Below are positions 39,786 through 50,832 of a DNA stretch of 64,000 bases, one piece after another. The position numbers and the translations under genes were made by a program. The stretch comes from Diplonema japonicum (Eukaryota; Euglenozoa; Diplonemea; Diplonemida; Diplonemidae): positions 124,001 to 188,000 of the forward strand of contig OZ025675.1 of NCBI GenBank assembly GCA_964019335.1. Direction: 5' to 3'. The number at the start of each line of letters is the position of its first letter. Position 1 is the stretch's first letter. Below the pieces are notes generated by a model. That model made no database searches and was not told the DNA's origin. It worked only from the letters and a program-made list of their open reading frames with translations.

Positions 39786-40081
39786 ACATTTTAATTTTAA
39801 GTGGGGGAATGCCTATGCTGTATGTGGTACTTCATACATTTGAAAGTAATAAAAGGAAACATGGGGGGGGGTTGGTTAGACACTCAGCGCGAAGTGGGAT
39901 AGAAAGTAAAGTGGAGAGGTAAAGAAAGCGTTTTTCTTTGTGTGTGAATGGACCACCACCTGACAGGCTAACCCATAAAGGACCTCTGTTTTTAGTCGAA
40001 AAAACCAATTTTGAACTTTTCGTTCTGATACAAAAATAAAAGGCGATGTTTAAGGGTAAATCCCACTTGAGGACCACCCAT

Positions 40082-40409
40082 AGGGCTAAGTTGTCGGCGT
40101 ACGCGTACGCAGCAAAATCTGAAAAAGTGCGTACGGCGTACGGCTGTGCGTAAGGCTCCTTACACCTACAGGTACAGGCTACGGGTTAAAGGAATCAGTT
40201 ACCCCGAGCTCCCCACACCGCATGCCTGAACCAAAAACCTCATGCCAATAGGTCGCAAGAGAGGCCACGCATCCCACCATGCCCGGTGACTATTGCCTTT
40301 GACTTTTCTTGAAGACTTTCCAAAATGAGTGCCGTACGCAGCAAAAAAGTGCGTACGGCGTACGTTCGAATACGCGTACGTACGGCCGTACGCCGACAAC
40401 GTAGCCCTA
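40082..40409. mobile_element. Foldback element with GTACGC subrepeats
   Basis: Ends AGGGCTAAGTTGTCGGCGTA and, inverted, TACGCCGACAACGTAGCCCT. Both arms are rich in GTACG/CGTAC units (for example GTGCGTACGGCGTACG near 40125 and 40350). A 26-base G run (40410-40435) adjoins the right end. The element sits within the dispersed repeat shared with 2290-2530. The outer AGGGCTANG end resembles that of the GGAAAC foldback family. Confidence 0.8.
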
Positions 40410-40439
40410 GGGGGGGGGGGGGGGGGGGGGGGGGGAGGG

Positions 40440-40620
40440 TAGGTATCTTCAGCTCCGGCAACGCTTGATGTGGATGCCACCTTTTGACACTGAATGGGTA
40501 TTCTGGGAGCAATTTCCGGGTTTTCTTGATGCAGTGGAAACTCACTTTGAAAATCCGTATCATCAATGGGACAAGCGAAAGCAGTTGTCAAAAGACAATC
40601 CAGCAACTGATAAATCAACT
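40440..40620 (-). repeat. Inverted copy of the 2290-2530 repeat
   Basis: Reverse complement of 2290-2530 with indels. The minus-strand frame again gives TTAFACPI and QENPEIAPRIPIQCQ. The G run and foldback element abut it. Confidence 0.6.
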
Positions 40621-41340
40621 CTGGTCCTTTATGCGTTAAATTAAAAAAGAACAAAAAAGAGATATTCGTACATAACGGGCAAAGTTCCGTGTGGCTGACT
40701 TATTGGTGACCACTTTTATCACTATGCTTCGCGTGTTAGCACAGTACACCAAACCCAAACCTTGCTAATACGGCATGAGGCTAGAAGGTGAGAGGAAGAA
40801 AATTATCGGGCGGGAAGAAAGGGGAAAAAAAAAGAAAGTCAAGACAAGAAGATTATCTCGGGATGGAGTAAGAGTACTTTCTTGGATAGAACCTCTTGAA
40901 AAAGAAGTATATCAGCCAGCGGCAGCGAAAAACACACAGTCACCCCGTTCTGTTGCCTCACCATCCACAGAGCAAGGTCGAGACGGCCCCCTCTGCAGAG
41001 GTCTGGAAACAGTCCCTCAACGATGAGCGGATGCACCTCAGCTTGTGACTAGCTACCAGCTGGCTCCCTGATTCCTGTCCACGACGCGTAAAGGGGAACA
41101 ATAAAAAAGGGAGCAAAAAAGAGTCGGCTGTTTGTGCGAGCCGGAAAAAAAGAAAAAAAGAGAAGAAGAAAAAAAAGAAAAAAAAAGACTGCGTTCCTTT
41201 CGCCCTCTTGAAAAAGAAGATTTAGTCAGCTTCGGTTTGTTTAAAAATCTGTAAGAAAGAAAAAAAAAAAAGAAAAGAGAGAGAGAAAAAAACTCAGAGT
41301 AAAAGACAACCCCACGTGAGGACAGCCTCTTTCTTGGTGT

Positions 41341-41640
41341 GTCCTATCTATTAATGCTCCCCTTCTGGAGCATTGCCTTCGTTCCTACCGTGGCTTACAG
41401 CATCTTGCGTAGTTTTATCAAACGGTCTTTCTTGTACGCCTCCTTCAACTCTCTGCTGTCTGGTTTTTGACACAAAAATTGGCCTCGTTTTCCCTCCAAT
41501 TGCGGTGAGCGACCTGTCCCGTCTGCTGCGCTCTATCCTGCGTGCCTGCACATCGCATACTCCCAGTGCGTTCTAGTAGCCCGCTCACCTTCCCCAACCG
41601 TGTTGCTGTCGGCGTTGGGGCCTTCTTCCCCGTCAAAAAA
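41341..41640 (-). pseudogene. Possible LINE coding relic
   Basis: Two overlapping minus-strand frames with basic, Arg-rich content (MTGKKAPTPTATRLGK; RRIERSRRDRSLTAIGGK). The first is weakly like the TGRAHPTPTDSAAGE segment of the RT relic at 34300. Otherwise unrecognised. Confidence 0.3.
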
Positions 41641-42216
41641 AAAAAAAGAGAATGAATGAAAGAGGCAAGGTAACCCCAAAGATTTTAACCACTAAAGGAC
41701 CGGGGGTTTTCGCGCCAAAAGCGCCAAAAAGACCGTCCATTTATGAACCCGGAAAAAAAGAAATGCGAGTTTAACCATAGGAAAGTAGACTACATACCTT
41801 TTAAAAAGCACGTGACCTTGGTGATAAAAAAAACACTTTATTTCTTATGCAGGGGGGTCCACTAACCACTGGGCAAGAAATCCTTACAAAAAATCCCTTA
41901 GTGTTCATACGGGGTCGGGAGAGGGAATATACGACAAAGTACTAACCATCACGAGCGATATTGCTCATCCCGCTCAGGGTGGAGGCCTCCCTCACTTGAT
42001 TTTTCCTCACAGTCGATTTTCTTCCAACATGGGGTCCTATCGGACGCTGTAACCTTGAGGATTTCTTTTTCCAGCATCCCCAGAATTGTTGGGATTTTAT
42101 CAGGTCAGGGTCAAAGCAATCAGGGCACAGGGCAACTTGCACGTTTTGCAGGTGTAAAATTGTTTTTTTATTGACTTTTAGAAATCCTAAGGTTTTTGAA
42201 ATCTTTGTCATTCTTT

Positions 42217-44673
42217 TTACAAAGCTGAAACCCTCTGCTGATCGGAGCAGGACCACGTGGCAGCGCGATTGAACACCATAGTTGTTTGTCCCTCTTGTAA
42301 ATTGCTGGCAGCCCACAACTGGAGATCATTTGTAATGCCGCTCGTCTCGATGACATTCGGTGCCTTGCCGGCCAAGATGTCTTTCAATGCCAGAGCAATG
42401 GGGTCCTCCACAGAAGTGCCTTCGAGTTGGTACATCCATTCCTCCTCTTTCGCTTGAATCTCATTCTTAGCCTCACGAATAATGACCCCAACCTTGTTGC
42501 CCTCGACCTTCAGTATTGCCACCGCGAACATTTCAAATCTCCCTGTCATCCCCTCAGCCACAGTGGGGGACACCAAGGTGACGGAGCGACTGAGCGCGCT
42601 GCTTACAACACATGCCATGGCAGAGACCCCCCTTAGTTCCTGCAAGGATGCACCCTTTATCCCGAAACCCTTGCTTGTCGCGGACCCGAGGTTCCCCGCA
42701 CTAAACTCCCCATACACTACAGCCATAGTAGGTGTTGCAGTTTGTGACACTGCTGACTTGGACATTAATCCACAGAAGCTGACAGCACGTAACATGGGGT
42801 CAACGCAACGTAGCCCAACATTCCACGTGAGTGTAAAGACAAGAGGGTCAGAGACGGAGAACCCATGGGCGATCCCTCTTGTTGTCTGTGCCGCCTCATG
42901 CATCACCTCGACAAGTGTTCCGAACGACTTCTGTTGCAGATCAGCTGTGACGAAGGACAGCCTCACTACGGTGCCTCTGTAGCTCTGAAGCTGCATCGAG
43001 AGGTTCTGACTTGCTGCTGCTGCTGCTGCTGCTGCTGTTGATGGGGACATTCTCGACTTCGAATAAGATGAGCAAGAGCGTTTACTTCTTTCAGTCAGTG
43101 CGCCATTGTCACTTCCATCTTCTGTTTCATCAACGAACAAGGTGTTCGGAAGGAAGGCCTTGTACTCCCTCAGACCCTTGATCGCCATGAGTAACCCATC
43201 AGTGACACGGGCCACCTCCTGCACCATGATAGGTTTGTACATCGACTTCATGTGTGTTTCTGCGCCGTCGAGATCCATTATTCTCAAAAACCTGTTCCCA
43301 ACAACAAGCCTCCCCAGCGGACGGGCGATCAGAACAATCTCCAACACAGCAATGATAAGGTCGACCACGAAGATCAAAACAGAGGCGATGATGAGCTGCA
43401 CCAGTGCCGCGTACACCTTGTCGTTCACAGAGGACACAGTGCGCATCCAGAGAAGCTCGAAAGCTGTTCCCCCAGCGGTGTAGACATGGGTGAGTCGCAG
43501 GAAGTACTCCCCGCCGTCCAGCGATGTGTCAACGAAGTAGTCCTTCTTGTACAATGGGGTGGTCTTGTTCACATCAGAAGCAGCGAAGTACTCCCCGTAC
43601 TGGATGTGAGTACGCATGTTTGTGGAGGAAAGATCTGCGGTGAAGAAGGTCCCTCGGGGTCGGACCTTGGAAGCATTCACAGCACTGGAAACAGTGGGGC
43701 CAAGGTCGTTGGGGTGCAGGAGGCAGTCCCACCCTTGCATGTTCTTGCAGCTGAAGCATCTCGTGTAACATTCAAACTTGATGGCAGGTCCATCGTAAAT
43801 GGTGTGCGCGAAGATCTGACCTTTGGTGGGGTCAAGTGCCACTAGCTCAGTGTTTACCGTTTCGAACTCACGCACGATCTGCGTCCAGGGACGGTAGATG
43901 AAGAAGTTCACTACTACAATCTCATATGCTCGGGTCCAGGGGAGTCTTAGCCTGATGCGGTACTCGGTGTAGGCATAAGGGGACCCGTCCACAGCATTCC
44001 AGAAAAAGGTCGGGGACCACGACCCGTTGTAAGGGACAGTCATCATCCACTCCACTCTCTCTTTTGTATTCTCTGGAAATTCGATATGATAAACTTCTGG
44101 GGTAAGCACGCCCGTGTCGTTGTTCAGTGCCGTGAAGGACCTAGTCCACGCTACCTCGGTTCCTGTGGGTGCAGGCGATACCGCACCGACCGTCTTCCCG
44201 CCGATCCAAAACTTTGTTTCATTGCCATGTGCATCAAGGATGGGGTCGTACCACACGTACTGTCGAGCGTAGCCCTCTGTGTCATTCCATGCCGGTTGGC
44301 AGGTGGTGCATGAAGGTTCCTGTATCTTGGCGAGGAAGTACCCCCCGCCATGCTTGTACTCCGCAGATCGCAGTGCCGCAAAGGCGTTTGTCGTATACAA
44401 CTTTCGCAGCTCGGCAAGACCAAGTGACACGTTCATGACGTCTTCCCTGTTGAACAGCAGCAGTGTTTCTTGAGCTGAACGCGTCACATCGTCCAGCATC
44501 CCAGCAAGCCGAAGCCTCGCACTCTTCGATGCCGCTGCACTGCTGTCGTCCACAGCAGAGCGAAGGACCGAGATACTCTCTGTGTACAGTAGAAACCCTG
44601 CCAGGAGGGAGATGAAGGTGGACACAATCGTTGAGACGAAGATGATCAGCTTCGATGGGACGTGGAGCGGCAT
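42217..44673 (-). CDS. Cache-like receptor with only a degenerate cyclase domain (818 aa)
   Basis: MPLHVPSKLIIF start, with a membrane segment at 9-30. The ectodomain is distinct in its first 250 residues from the other receptors (EYKHGGGYFLAKIQEPSC, IGGKTVGAVSPAPTG) but nearly identical to them from the VSSAVNASKVRPRG region onward. A second membrane segment, HAMP-like linker (LREYKAFLPNTLF) and Ser/Ala hinge with eight alanines follow. The degenerate cyclase-like domain is nearly identical to that of 35823-38264, and the tail is EEWMYQLEG. There are no catalytic motifs. Twenty more in-frame codons exist upstream; the chosen ATG matches all paralogues. Probably a non-catalytic sensing partner. 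Confidence 0.88.
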   Translation of the reverse strand: MPLHVPSKLIIFVSTIVSTFISLLAGFLLYTESISVLRSAVDDSSAAASKSARLRLAGMLDDVTRSAQETLLLFNREDVMNVSLGLAELRKLYTTNAFAALRSAEYKHGGGYFLAKIQEPSCTTCQPAWNDTEGYARQYVWYDPILDAHGNETKFWIGGKTVGAVSPAPTGTEVAWTRSFTALNNDTGVLTPEVYHIEFPENTKERVEWMMTVPYNGSWSPTFFWNAVDGSPYAYTEYRIRLRLPWTRAYEIVVVNFFIYRPWTQIVREFETVNTELVALDPTKGQIFAHTIYDGPAIKFECYTRCFSCKNMQGWDCLLHPNDLGPTVSSAVNASKVRPRGTFFTADLSSTNMRTHIQYGEYFAASDVNKTTPLYKKDYFVDTSLDGGEYFLRLTHVYTAGGTAFELLWMRTVSSVNDKVYAALVQLIIASVLIFVVDLIIAVLEIVLIARPLGRLVVGNRFLRIMDLDGAETHMKSMYKPIMVQEVARVTDGLLMAIKGLREYKAFLPNTLFVDETEDGSDNGALTERSKRSCSSYSKSRMSPSTAAAAAAAASQNLSMQLQSYRGTVVRLSFVTADLQQKSFGTLVEVMHEAAQTTRGIAHGFSVSDPLVFTLTWNVGLRCVDPMLRAVSFCGLMSKSAVSQTATPTMAVVYGEFSAGNLGSATSKGFGIKGASLQELRGVSAMACVVSSALSRSVTLVSPTVAEGMTGRFEMFAVAILKVEGNKVGVIIREAKNEIQAKEEEWMYQLEGTSVEDPIALALKDILAGKAPNVIETSGITNDLQLWAASNLQEGQTTMVFNRAATWSCSDQQRVSAL

Positions 44674-45134
44674 TTTATTTCTTTTTTCTTCCTTCTTTCC
44701 TTGTAATGACGAAGAAAGGCATGCCAGCCCCAAAAAAATGCAAATAACGTTTTCACCTCTTGAAAAAGAAGTACTGTAGCAGCTATATGGGCGTGCAAAA
44801 AAAAGAAGAAGTAAAAACTAGGGCACTCACCGACTCATTGTCGACAGTACCAAAAAGCACAGGTGTCTGGTCCTCTGAATAAATCTTTAATGACTTGAGG
44901 AAAACTTGGAAATAAACACCTAGCCCCCTTCCCCTCCCCCGGAAAGCAAGCTGAGGAAGGGTGAGCTGCAGAGGCAGAGGGCGCTATGAACGCTTAGCAA
45001 CCACACTAAAATAAAAATATTGCTTGCCAAACGGTTACAAACACAATACCAAGTGATTCTGATGCTGTAAGATTAAAATCCTCGGCAGTACTTGGAGTTC
45101 TAGGTATCTCTCAAACGCTTCTACCAGTAGCTTT
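44674..45134. other. Spacer between two receptor genes
   Basis: No gene. The A/G-rich leader of 42217-44673 is followed by a spacer resembling 38330-38440. Nothing else recognised. Confidence 0.5.
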
Positions 45135-47984
45135 TTAGAAGGCGCATATGGTATCGCTACTGCCGCTCGAGCTAAAGGCATCAGCCTTCACCTCATACAC
45201 ATTCAACCCAAAACCTGACACAGCAGCCTCCGCATGAAGCTCGAACTGCATCTCTGTTTTGCACAACTCCTCCGCCACGCTCCCATACAGGCAGAACACA
45301 TCATCCTTCACTCCCAATGAGCACAGCGACCCTGCCACATCCACACACCTACCTAAGACTGTCACGAACTTCTGATTCCTTCCCCCGACTGTCCCATGCT
45401 TCACCTCACTGTTCGACAGCCCGATGTGAATACAGCACAGAGATCGGCTAAATAGAGCTCGGAAGAGAGTGACGACGAAGGAGAGGGAGTTCTCGATGTG
45501 TGTGGGGCAGGGACGGGAGGTGTTCCACCCAACAGCGACTCTGCTTCCTTGAACAGAGATGAGGACCCCATGTGACCTCTCAGTGCACATCATCACCTTC
45601 GCAAGTGTGTCGTTAATTAGTTGTGAGGTCTCCGCAGCATCGCACTCATCGGGAATCCTAGTATCCAGCAGGCCCACACTTGCTACTGTCTTTGACAAAA
45701 GTACTACCTCTTGTGTGCTATGTCTTGACGAAGTGACAGAGCTCTTCCTTACCAGTCTGACAAGGCGCCTGTCCCCCCTGCAGAGCAGAAGCTGTGACTC
45801 GATGAAAGGTACCCTGCCAGAGAGACTGCTGGGAAGCAAGATGAAGGGATGCACGGGGTCAGACACACCCTTCAGCCTCACCTCACCCATTGGTATCACA
45901 ATAGCTTCATTGGTCTGTGCCCCAATCTTCTCCATGACCTCCTCAGTGACAGCAACAGCACCCCCAACACAGGCCCCTTCCATCCGAGCCGCCTTGTTCA
46001 CAGTGTTCCCGAAGTAGTCGTACCTGCCTGTCAAGGTGTTCAGCTGCACATCAACCTCACCAAAGTGAACACCAATCCGAACACGAAGCCCACACCAAGG
46101 ACCGTCCTCATCCCAAGCACAGTGGTCAAGGAGGAGAAGCTCCTGTGGCCAGTTGCAGTTCACGAGCCCTTCCTGAACAGACAGGGAAAAGGAGACAGCA
46201 TCAGAAGGGTCCTCGAAGGCCACCATGAAGGAGTCCCCAATGGTCTTCACCTCGTACCCGTTGTGCTCAGACACACACTCCCGCGTCACCTTGTTGTGAA
46301 CCTTCAGACCCTCCCTCATCCCCTCAGGGCAGGCCTCCCATGTTGCCGTCGATCCTTGGATGTCGGTGAAGACAACAGCTGCCTGCCCCGTTTTGAGACC
46401 AGGAAAAGGGAAATCCCTCAAGTGTTCCGTCGTGTGGACAGGATAAGTTTCAACAAACAAGGTGTTTGGAAGGTAAGCCTTGTACTCCCTCAGACCATTA
46501 ATCGCCATGAGTAACCCATCAGTGACAAGAGCCACCTCCTGCACCATGATAGGTTTGTACATCGACTTCATGTGTGCTTCTGCCTTGTCCAGATTCATCG
46601 TCTCAAGAAACCTGTTCCCAACAACAAGCTTCTCAAGTGGACGGGCGATCAGGGTCACCTCCAACACAGCAATGATAAGGTCGACCACGAAGATCACAAC
46701 AGAGGCGATGATGAGCTGCACCAGTGCCGCGTACACCTTGTCGTTCACAGAGGACACAGTGCGCATCCAGAGAAGCTCGTAGGTGGTGCTAGAGGCGGTG
46801 TAGACATGGGTGAGTCGCAGGAAGTACTCCCCGCCGTCCAGCGATGTGTCAACGAAGTAGTCCTTCTTGTACAATGGGGTGGTCTTGTTCACATCAGAAG
46901 CAGCGAAGTACTCCCCGTACCGGATGTGGGTACGCATGCTTGTGGAGGAAAGATCTGCGGTGAAGAAGGTCCCTCGGGGTCGGACCTTGGAGGCATTCAC
47001 AGCACTGGAAACAGTGGGGCCAAGTTCATTGGGGTGCAGGAAGCAGTCTGATCCTTGCAAATTAATGCAGTTGAAGCATCTCGTGTAACATTCGAACTTG
47101 ATGGCAGGCCCAGTGTAAATGGTGTGCGCGAAGATCTTCCCAGCAGCTGAGTCGAGTGCCACAAGTTCTGTGTTCTCTGTTTCGAACTCACGGACAACAG
47201 TCGTCCACGGACGGTAGTTGAAAAAGTTCACTAAAACGATCTCATACCCTTGCAGCCAAGGGAGTGTGTGCCTGATGCGGTACTCGGTGTAGGCATAAGG
47301 GGACCCGTCCACAGCATTCCAGAAGTAGGTCGGGGACCACGATCCCTCGTAGGGCATTGTTCGCATCCAGCTCACCCAATGTTCTGTGTCCTCCCCCCAC
47401 ACTTGACGATACACATCAGGGGCAAGGATGCCTGTGTCGTTGTCCAGCGCCACGAACTCTCTGATCCACTCCACCCCACCAGTTGAGTTCCTGACACCGT
47501 AGGAGTCTCCATGGAGCCAGTACTTGGCATCATCGCCATTGGAGGCAACGACAGGGTCGTACCACACGTACTGCCTCCCGAACCACTCAGGGTCACTCCA
47601 AGGTGCAGCACACGTCGCGCACGAGGGGTCGTACTGCTTCGCGAGGTAGTACCCTCCTCCAAAGCCCCACTCTGTGGAACGGAGTGCTGCAAAGTACTGT
47701 GCAGCGTAATTGATACGTATGCTGTCCAGCCCCAGCGAGATGTTCATGGCATCCGCTCTGTTGAAGAGGAGGACTGCCTCGCGTGAGCCAGCCACCACAT
47801 CGTCCAGCATCCCTGCCAGCCGAAGCCTCGCACTCTTCGACGCCGCCGCACTGCTGTCGTCCACAGCAGAGCGAAGGACTGAGATACTCTCTGTGTACAG
47901 TAGAAACCCTGCCAGGAGGGAGATGAAGGTGGACACAATCGTTGAGACGAAGATGATCAGCTTCGATGGGACGTGGAGCGGCAT
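45135..47984 (-). CDS. Receptor-type class III adenylate cyclase (949 aa)
   Basis: Same architecture as 4215-7109: N-terminal membrane segment, Cache-like ectodomain with Cys pairs, second membrane segment, HAMP-like linker ending LREYKAYLPNTLF. The catalytic domain has VFTDIQGSTATWE, VKTIGDSFMVAF, WCGLRVRIGVHFGEVD, RYDYFG and NTVNKAARMEG. Both metal Asp, the adenine Lys/Asp and the Asn/Arg pair are kept. A degenerate second cyclase-like domain (VQGSRVAVGWNTSR, HTIENSL-type region) forms the C-terminus. The ectodomain is almost identical to those of 35823-38264 and 57511-59925, which lack the catalytic domain. Nine further in-frame codons exist upstream; the chosen ATG is conserved in the family. 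Predicted to produce cAMP in response to an unknown extracellular ligand. Confidence 0.93.
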   Translation of the reverse strand: MPLHVPSKLIIFVSTIVSTFISLLAGFLLYTESISVLRSAVDDSSAAASKSARLRLAGMLDDVVAGSREAVLLFNRADAMNISLGLDSIRINYAAQYFAALRSTEWGFGGGYYLAKQYDPSCATCAAPWSDPEWFGRQYVWYDPVVASNGDDAKYWLHGDSYGVRNSTGGVEWIREFVALDNDTGILAPDVYRQVWGEDTEHWVSWMRTMPYEGSWSPTYFWNAVDGSPYAYTEYRIRHTLPWLQGYEIVLVNFFNYRPWTTVVREFETENTELVALDSAAGKIFAHTIYTGPAIKFECYTRCFNCINLQGSDCFLHPNELGPTVSSAVNASKVRPRGTFFTADLSSTSMRTHIRYGEYFAASDVNKTTPLYKKDYFVDTSLDGGEYFLRLTHVYTASSTTYELLWMRTVSSVNDKVYAALVQLIIASVVIFVVDLIIAVLEVTLIARPLEKLVVGNRFLETMNLDKAEAHMKSMYKPIMVQEVALVTDGLLMAINGLREYKAYLPNTLFVETYPVHTTEHLRDFPFPGLKTGQAAVVFTDIQGSTATWEACPEGMREGLKVHNKVTRECVSEHNGYEVKTIGDSFMVAFEDPSDAVSFSLSVQEGLVNCNWPQELLLLDHCAWDEDGPWCGLRVRIGVHFGEVDVQLNTLTGRYDYFGNTVNKAARMEGACVGGAVAVTEEVMEKIGAQTNEAIVIPMGEVRLKGVSDPVHPFILLPSSLSGRVPFIESQLLLCRGDRRLVRLVRKSSVTSSRHSTQEVVLLSKTVASVGLLDTRIPDECDAAETSQLINDTLAKVMMCTERSHGVLISVQGSRVAVGWNTSRPCPTHIENSLSFVVTLFRALFSRSLCCIHIGLSNSEVKHGTVGGRNQKFVTVLGRCVDVAGSLCSLGVKDDVFCLYGSVAEELCKTEMQFELHAEAAVSGFGLNVYEVKADAFSSSGSSDTICAF

Positions 47985-50605
47985 TTTCCTTCTCCTGGGT
48001 GTGTTTAGCAACAGTTATTTAACTTAAACAATGAATTATTCCGGACACACAGCTCCCACGGCTCTCCCCACCTTTTATTCCAACATTATAACGCTTCTCT
48101 GTGCTATGTTTCACAGCAAACCTGTCTCATACTATTCTAGGCGACAGCCGATCAGAAATAGATAAACAAATGGCAAAAGAAAAGCATGTTCTCCTTTCTT
48201 CACACATCTCACCTCCATATCATAATGCCCTCCACAGAGCGATAGCCGCGTCGCCTGTCGCCATACAACTGAATCGTTATGCTTTGGTGTCCACTGTGCC
48301 CACCGCAGCAACGGCTGTTGCCAACATCTTTCCCTTTTAAGACACTTGGGGGAAACGCAGATACACAACAAAAAAAAAAGAGAAAAGTAAAAAAAAAAAA
48401 TAAAATAAAAAATAAAAAGGAAGTTAGAGGTTTTTTTAAAAAAAAGGGGGGGGGGAGGGCGGTGGGGGGGCAAGAAAAGAAAAATCGCGCAAATTCGAGA
48501 ATTACAGGGTAAAAGGTCTTCGTTCCCCTTCCTTCCTGTGCGCTTTTTTTTTCTTTTTCTTTCATGTTTTTCTTTTTTTTCTTTTTTTCTTCAACAGCAA
48601 ATGAATCGGCTCTGTGTTTGGTGGAAAGGCGTACACCAAAGCGTAGTTGAGCGAGGGAATAGTTTGAACCGTGAGACTTTTGTTCAGCTTTTTTCTTTTT
48701 GGCTTTTCCGACCAGAAGTCTAGATAACTGAATATTGTTTAGCAGGAACTTGGGCATGCAATAGAAAGCCTTTTTTGTCAGGTGTTGGAACCCACCTTTT
48801 GTTCCTGAGTGACAAAATTCTATTTCCTTTTGTTTTTTTTTTTTTCTTCTTTCTTTACCGCGACAGTTTTTTTCCCTCCCACGATTTTGTACCATTATGC
48901 AACAGTGCGCCAGAAAACACATCTATATTAATCACGAGTAACCAGTAGCAACTAGACGAAAAAGATGTCTTTGAAGGGAACCTGCAGTATGTGACAGGAT
49001 CGCCTGAAAAAGAAATGGAGCTGGGGCTGAGAGGAGAGAAGTAGGAGAGTAAATAATTTCCCCCCCCCCCTTTTTTTTTTTCTGGAGCAAAACGAGGAAT
49101 AAAGATGGAGAGAAAGGGAACCGCCTGGAGATATACGGATTCTGTGGTTTCCCCTGGGCTGACTGGCTTCGGTGGCGTGAGCCCCATCATAACCCATTAT
49201 AAAGCACAGTGTCAGGGTTAACCGATCAATCACAATCGGGTTTAGAATTGAATGTCAGGGTTAAACCCAACCAAGCAACCCTAGCTTAAAACCCTTCCAG
49301 GCCCCGTAGCCGTGTGCCGTCAGGCCCCCAAGATGTCGAAGGGTATGCACCCTTGCTTTGTCGTTGGCGGGGAAGGCTGACCTTACACATCGTGCTGTGA
49401 AAGGTAAAAAAAGAAAAAAAAAAAAAAAAAAAAGAAATTGAGCATAGTCTGTCGGTATTTCTTGCCCGAAATATGGGTTTTGGATTGGGTTTCAAAACCC
49501 GAAGGTGATCGGCTAACCCTGAATACCATGATAAGAGGATATTGGTATCGTATAATCCCCCCCCCAAAAAAAAAAATTGCAGACCGACTAACCCTCATGC
49601 TACGAACTGCTTCTGTAGCAGCAGAAAAATGTGGGAATTTCGTATCTCCACCTGGACCGAAAGAAAGAAAAAAACGCGTCGGAAACCTCAGTACTTCATT
49701 CCTAAAATTGGTACTTTTGTAGCCTTCTTGCAGACTTTAAAATCGACTTGGCAAGGCAGCTTGTCGTAAAAAACGCAACTTTACGGCGGGGTGCGGAGAG
49801 CCGTCTGCAACTCAGTCTTTTCGGAGGTTGGACAATACTGTTACAAAATGTTTCAGCACCGGCCAATCAAGGGCAATCAGAGATCTGTGAAGAAGAAAAC
49901 AAGTGAAGGAGGCTGTCCTCCGCCCATCGCCCCTTAGTGGGTTTGAGCAATAACTGTTTTCTCTTTTAAACTCTCACATTTCTTCTTTTTCCGGGTTCAT
50001 AAATAGACGGTCCTTTGGCACCTTTTTCAAATCACCTCTGTTTCTTCTTTATTCTAAATTTAGAGATATCGAATCGACCGGAAAATTATTTAAAAAAAAA
50101 AAGGGGGGGGCTCTTTCTTTGGGAACTTTCTTTTGAATACAATATCCCACATTCTGGTAAAAAAAAAAAAAAACTTTTTTTTTTTTGTTCCTTACCTTAG
50201 AGTCATAAGCGTGCAGAAGGCTACGGGTTAGCTGTTAAACCCCAACAAACAAAGAAGGTTTGTGGGCAGATGGGAGGGGAGAAAAAAGAAACACAAAGGA
50301 AAAACAAAACAAAAAAGAAAAGAGGAAAAAATAAAAAACCTTCGAAGCGGGATGCATGACAATGGCAAAGCCTGATGATGGGGGTGGGAAGGGAAGAGAT
50401 CAGTTGTTACACCACCTACCGTGGGGAAAATAAATACTGTAAAAACGAAAAAAAAATCTGGAAGAGAAATATTCGAGCTTTTCTTTTTTCCCGGGTGTCT
50501 CGGTTGATACAAAAAAAAAAGCACAAAAAAAGGGGGGGGTAAAAAAAACAGGCAAATGGAAGGTTCGAAGGCACTACTTAAAGTATGGTTTAAAAAAAAA
50601 AAAAA
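47985..50605. other. Gene-poor stretch
   Basis: No supported gene. Contains long A/T/G runs and a copy of the GAACCTGCAGTATGTGACAG repeat (48975-49005). A pair of short inverted repeats GTCAGGGTTAACCGATC (about 49211) and GATCGGCTAACCCTGA (about 49507) may bound a small element. A lone TACTGTAAAAACGAA end lies at about 50436. Homopolymer-derived frames rich in Lys or Phe are not genes. Confidence 0.5.
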
Positions 50606-50606
50606 A

Positions 50607-50645
50607 GAAATATAAGAGGAGTCGCCAGGTGTCGGCGGCGCCCTC
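50607..50645 (-). mobile_element. Solo LINE 3' hairpin (variant stem CGCC/GGCG)
   Basis: Plus strand AAATATAAGAGGAGTCGCC then AGGTGTCGGCGGCGCCCTC. The outer arms are shortened and the inner stem is a different but still paired sequence. Confidence 0.55.
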
Positions 50646-50709
50646 AAAAAAGAAAATAGCACACATCGCAACGAATAAATGAATTTTAATGTTCACTCGA
50701 GTGGGAATG

Positions 50710-50748
<39 letters not shown>

Positions 50749-50832
50749 GCATACCAGATTTGTACTTATTTTGTTCATGTGTCGGAACGTTACGGAATGT
50801 TACGGGAACAATACAAAAAAAAAAAAAAAGAT

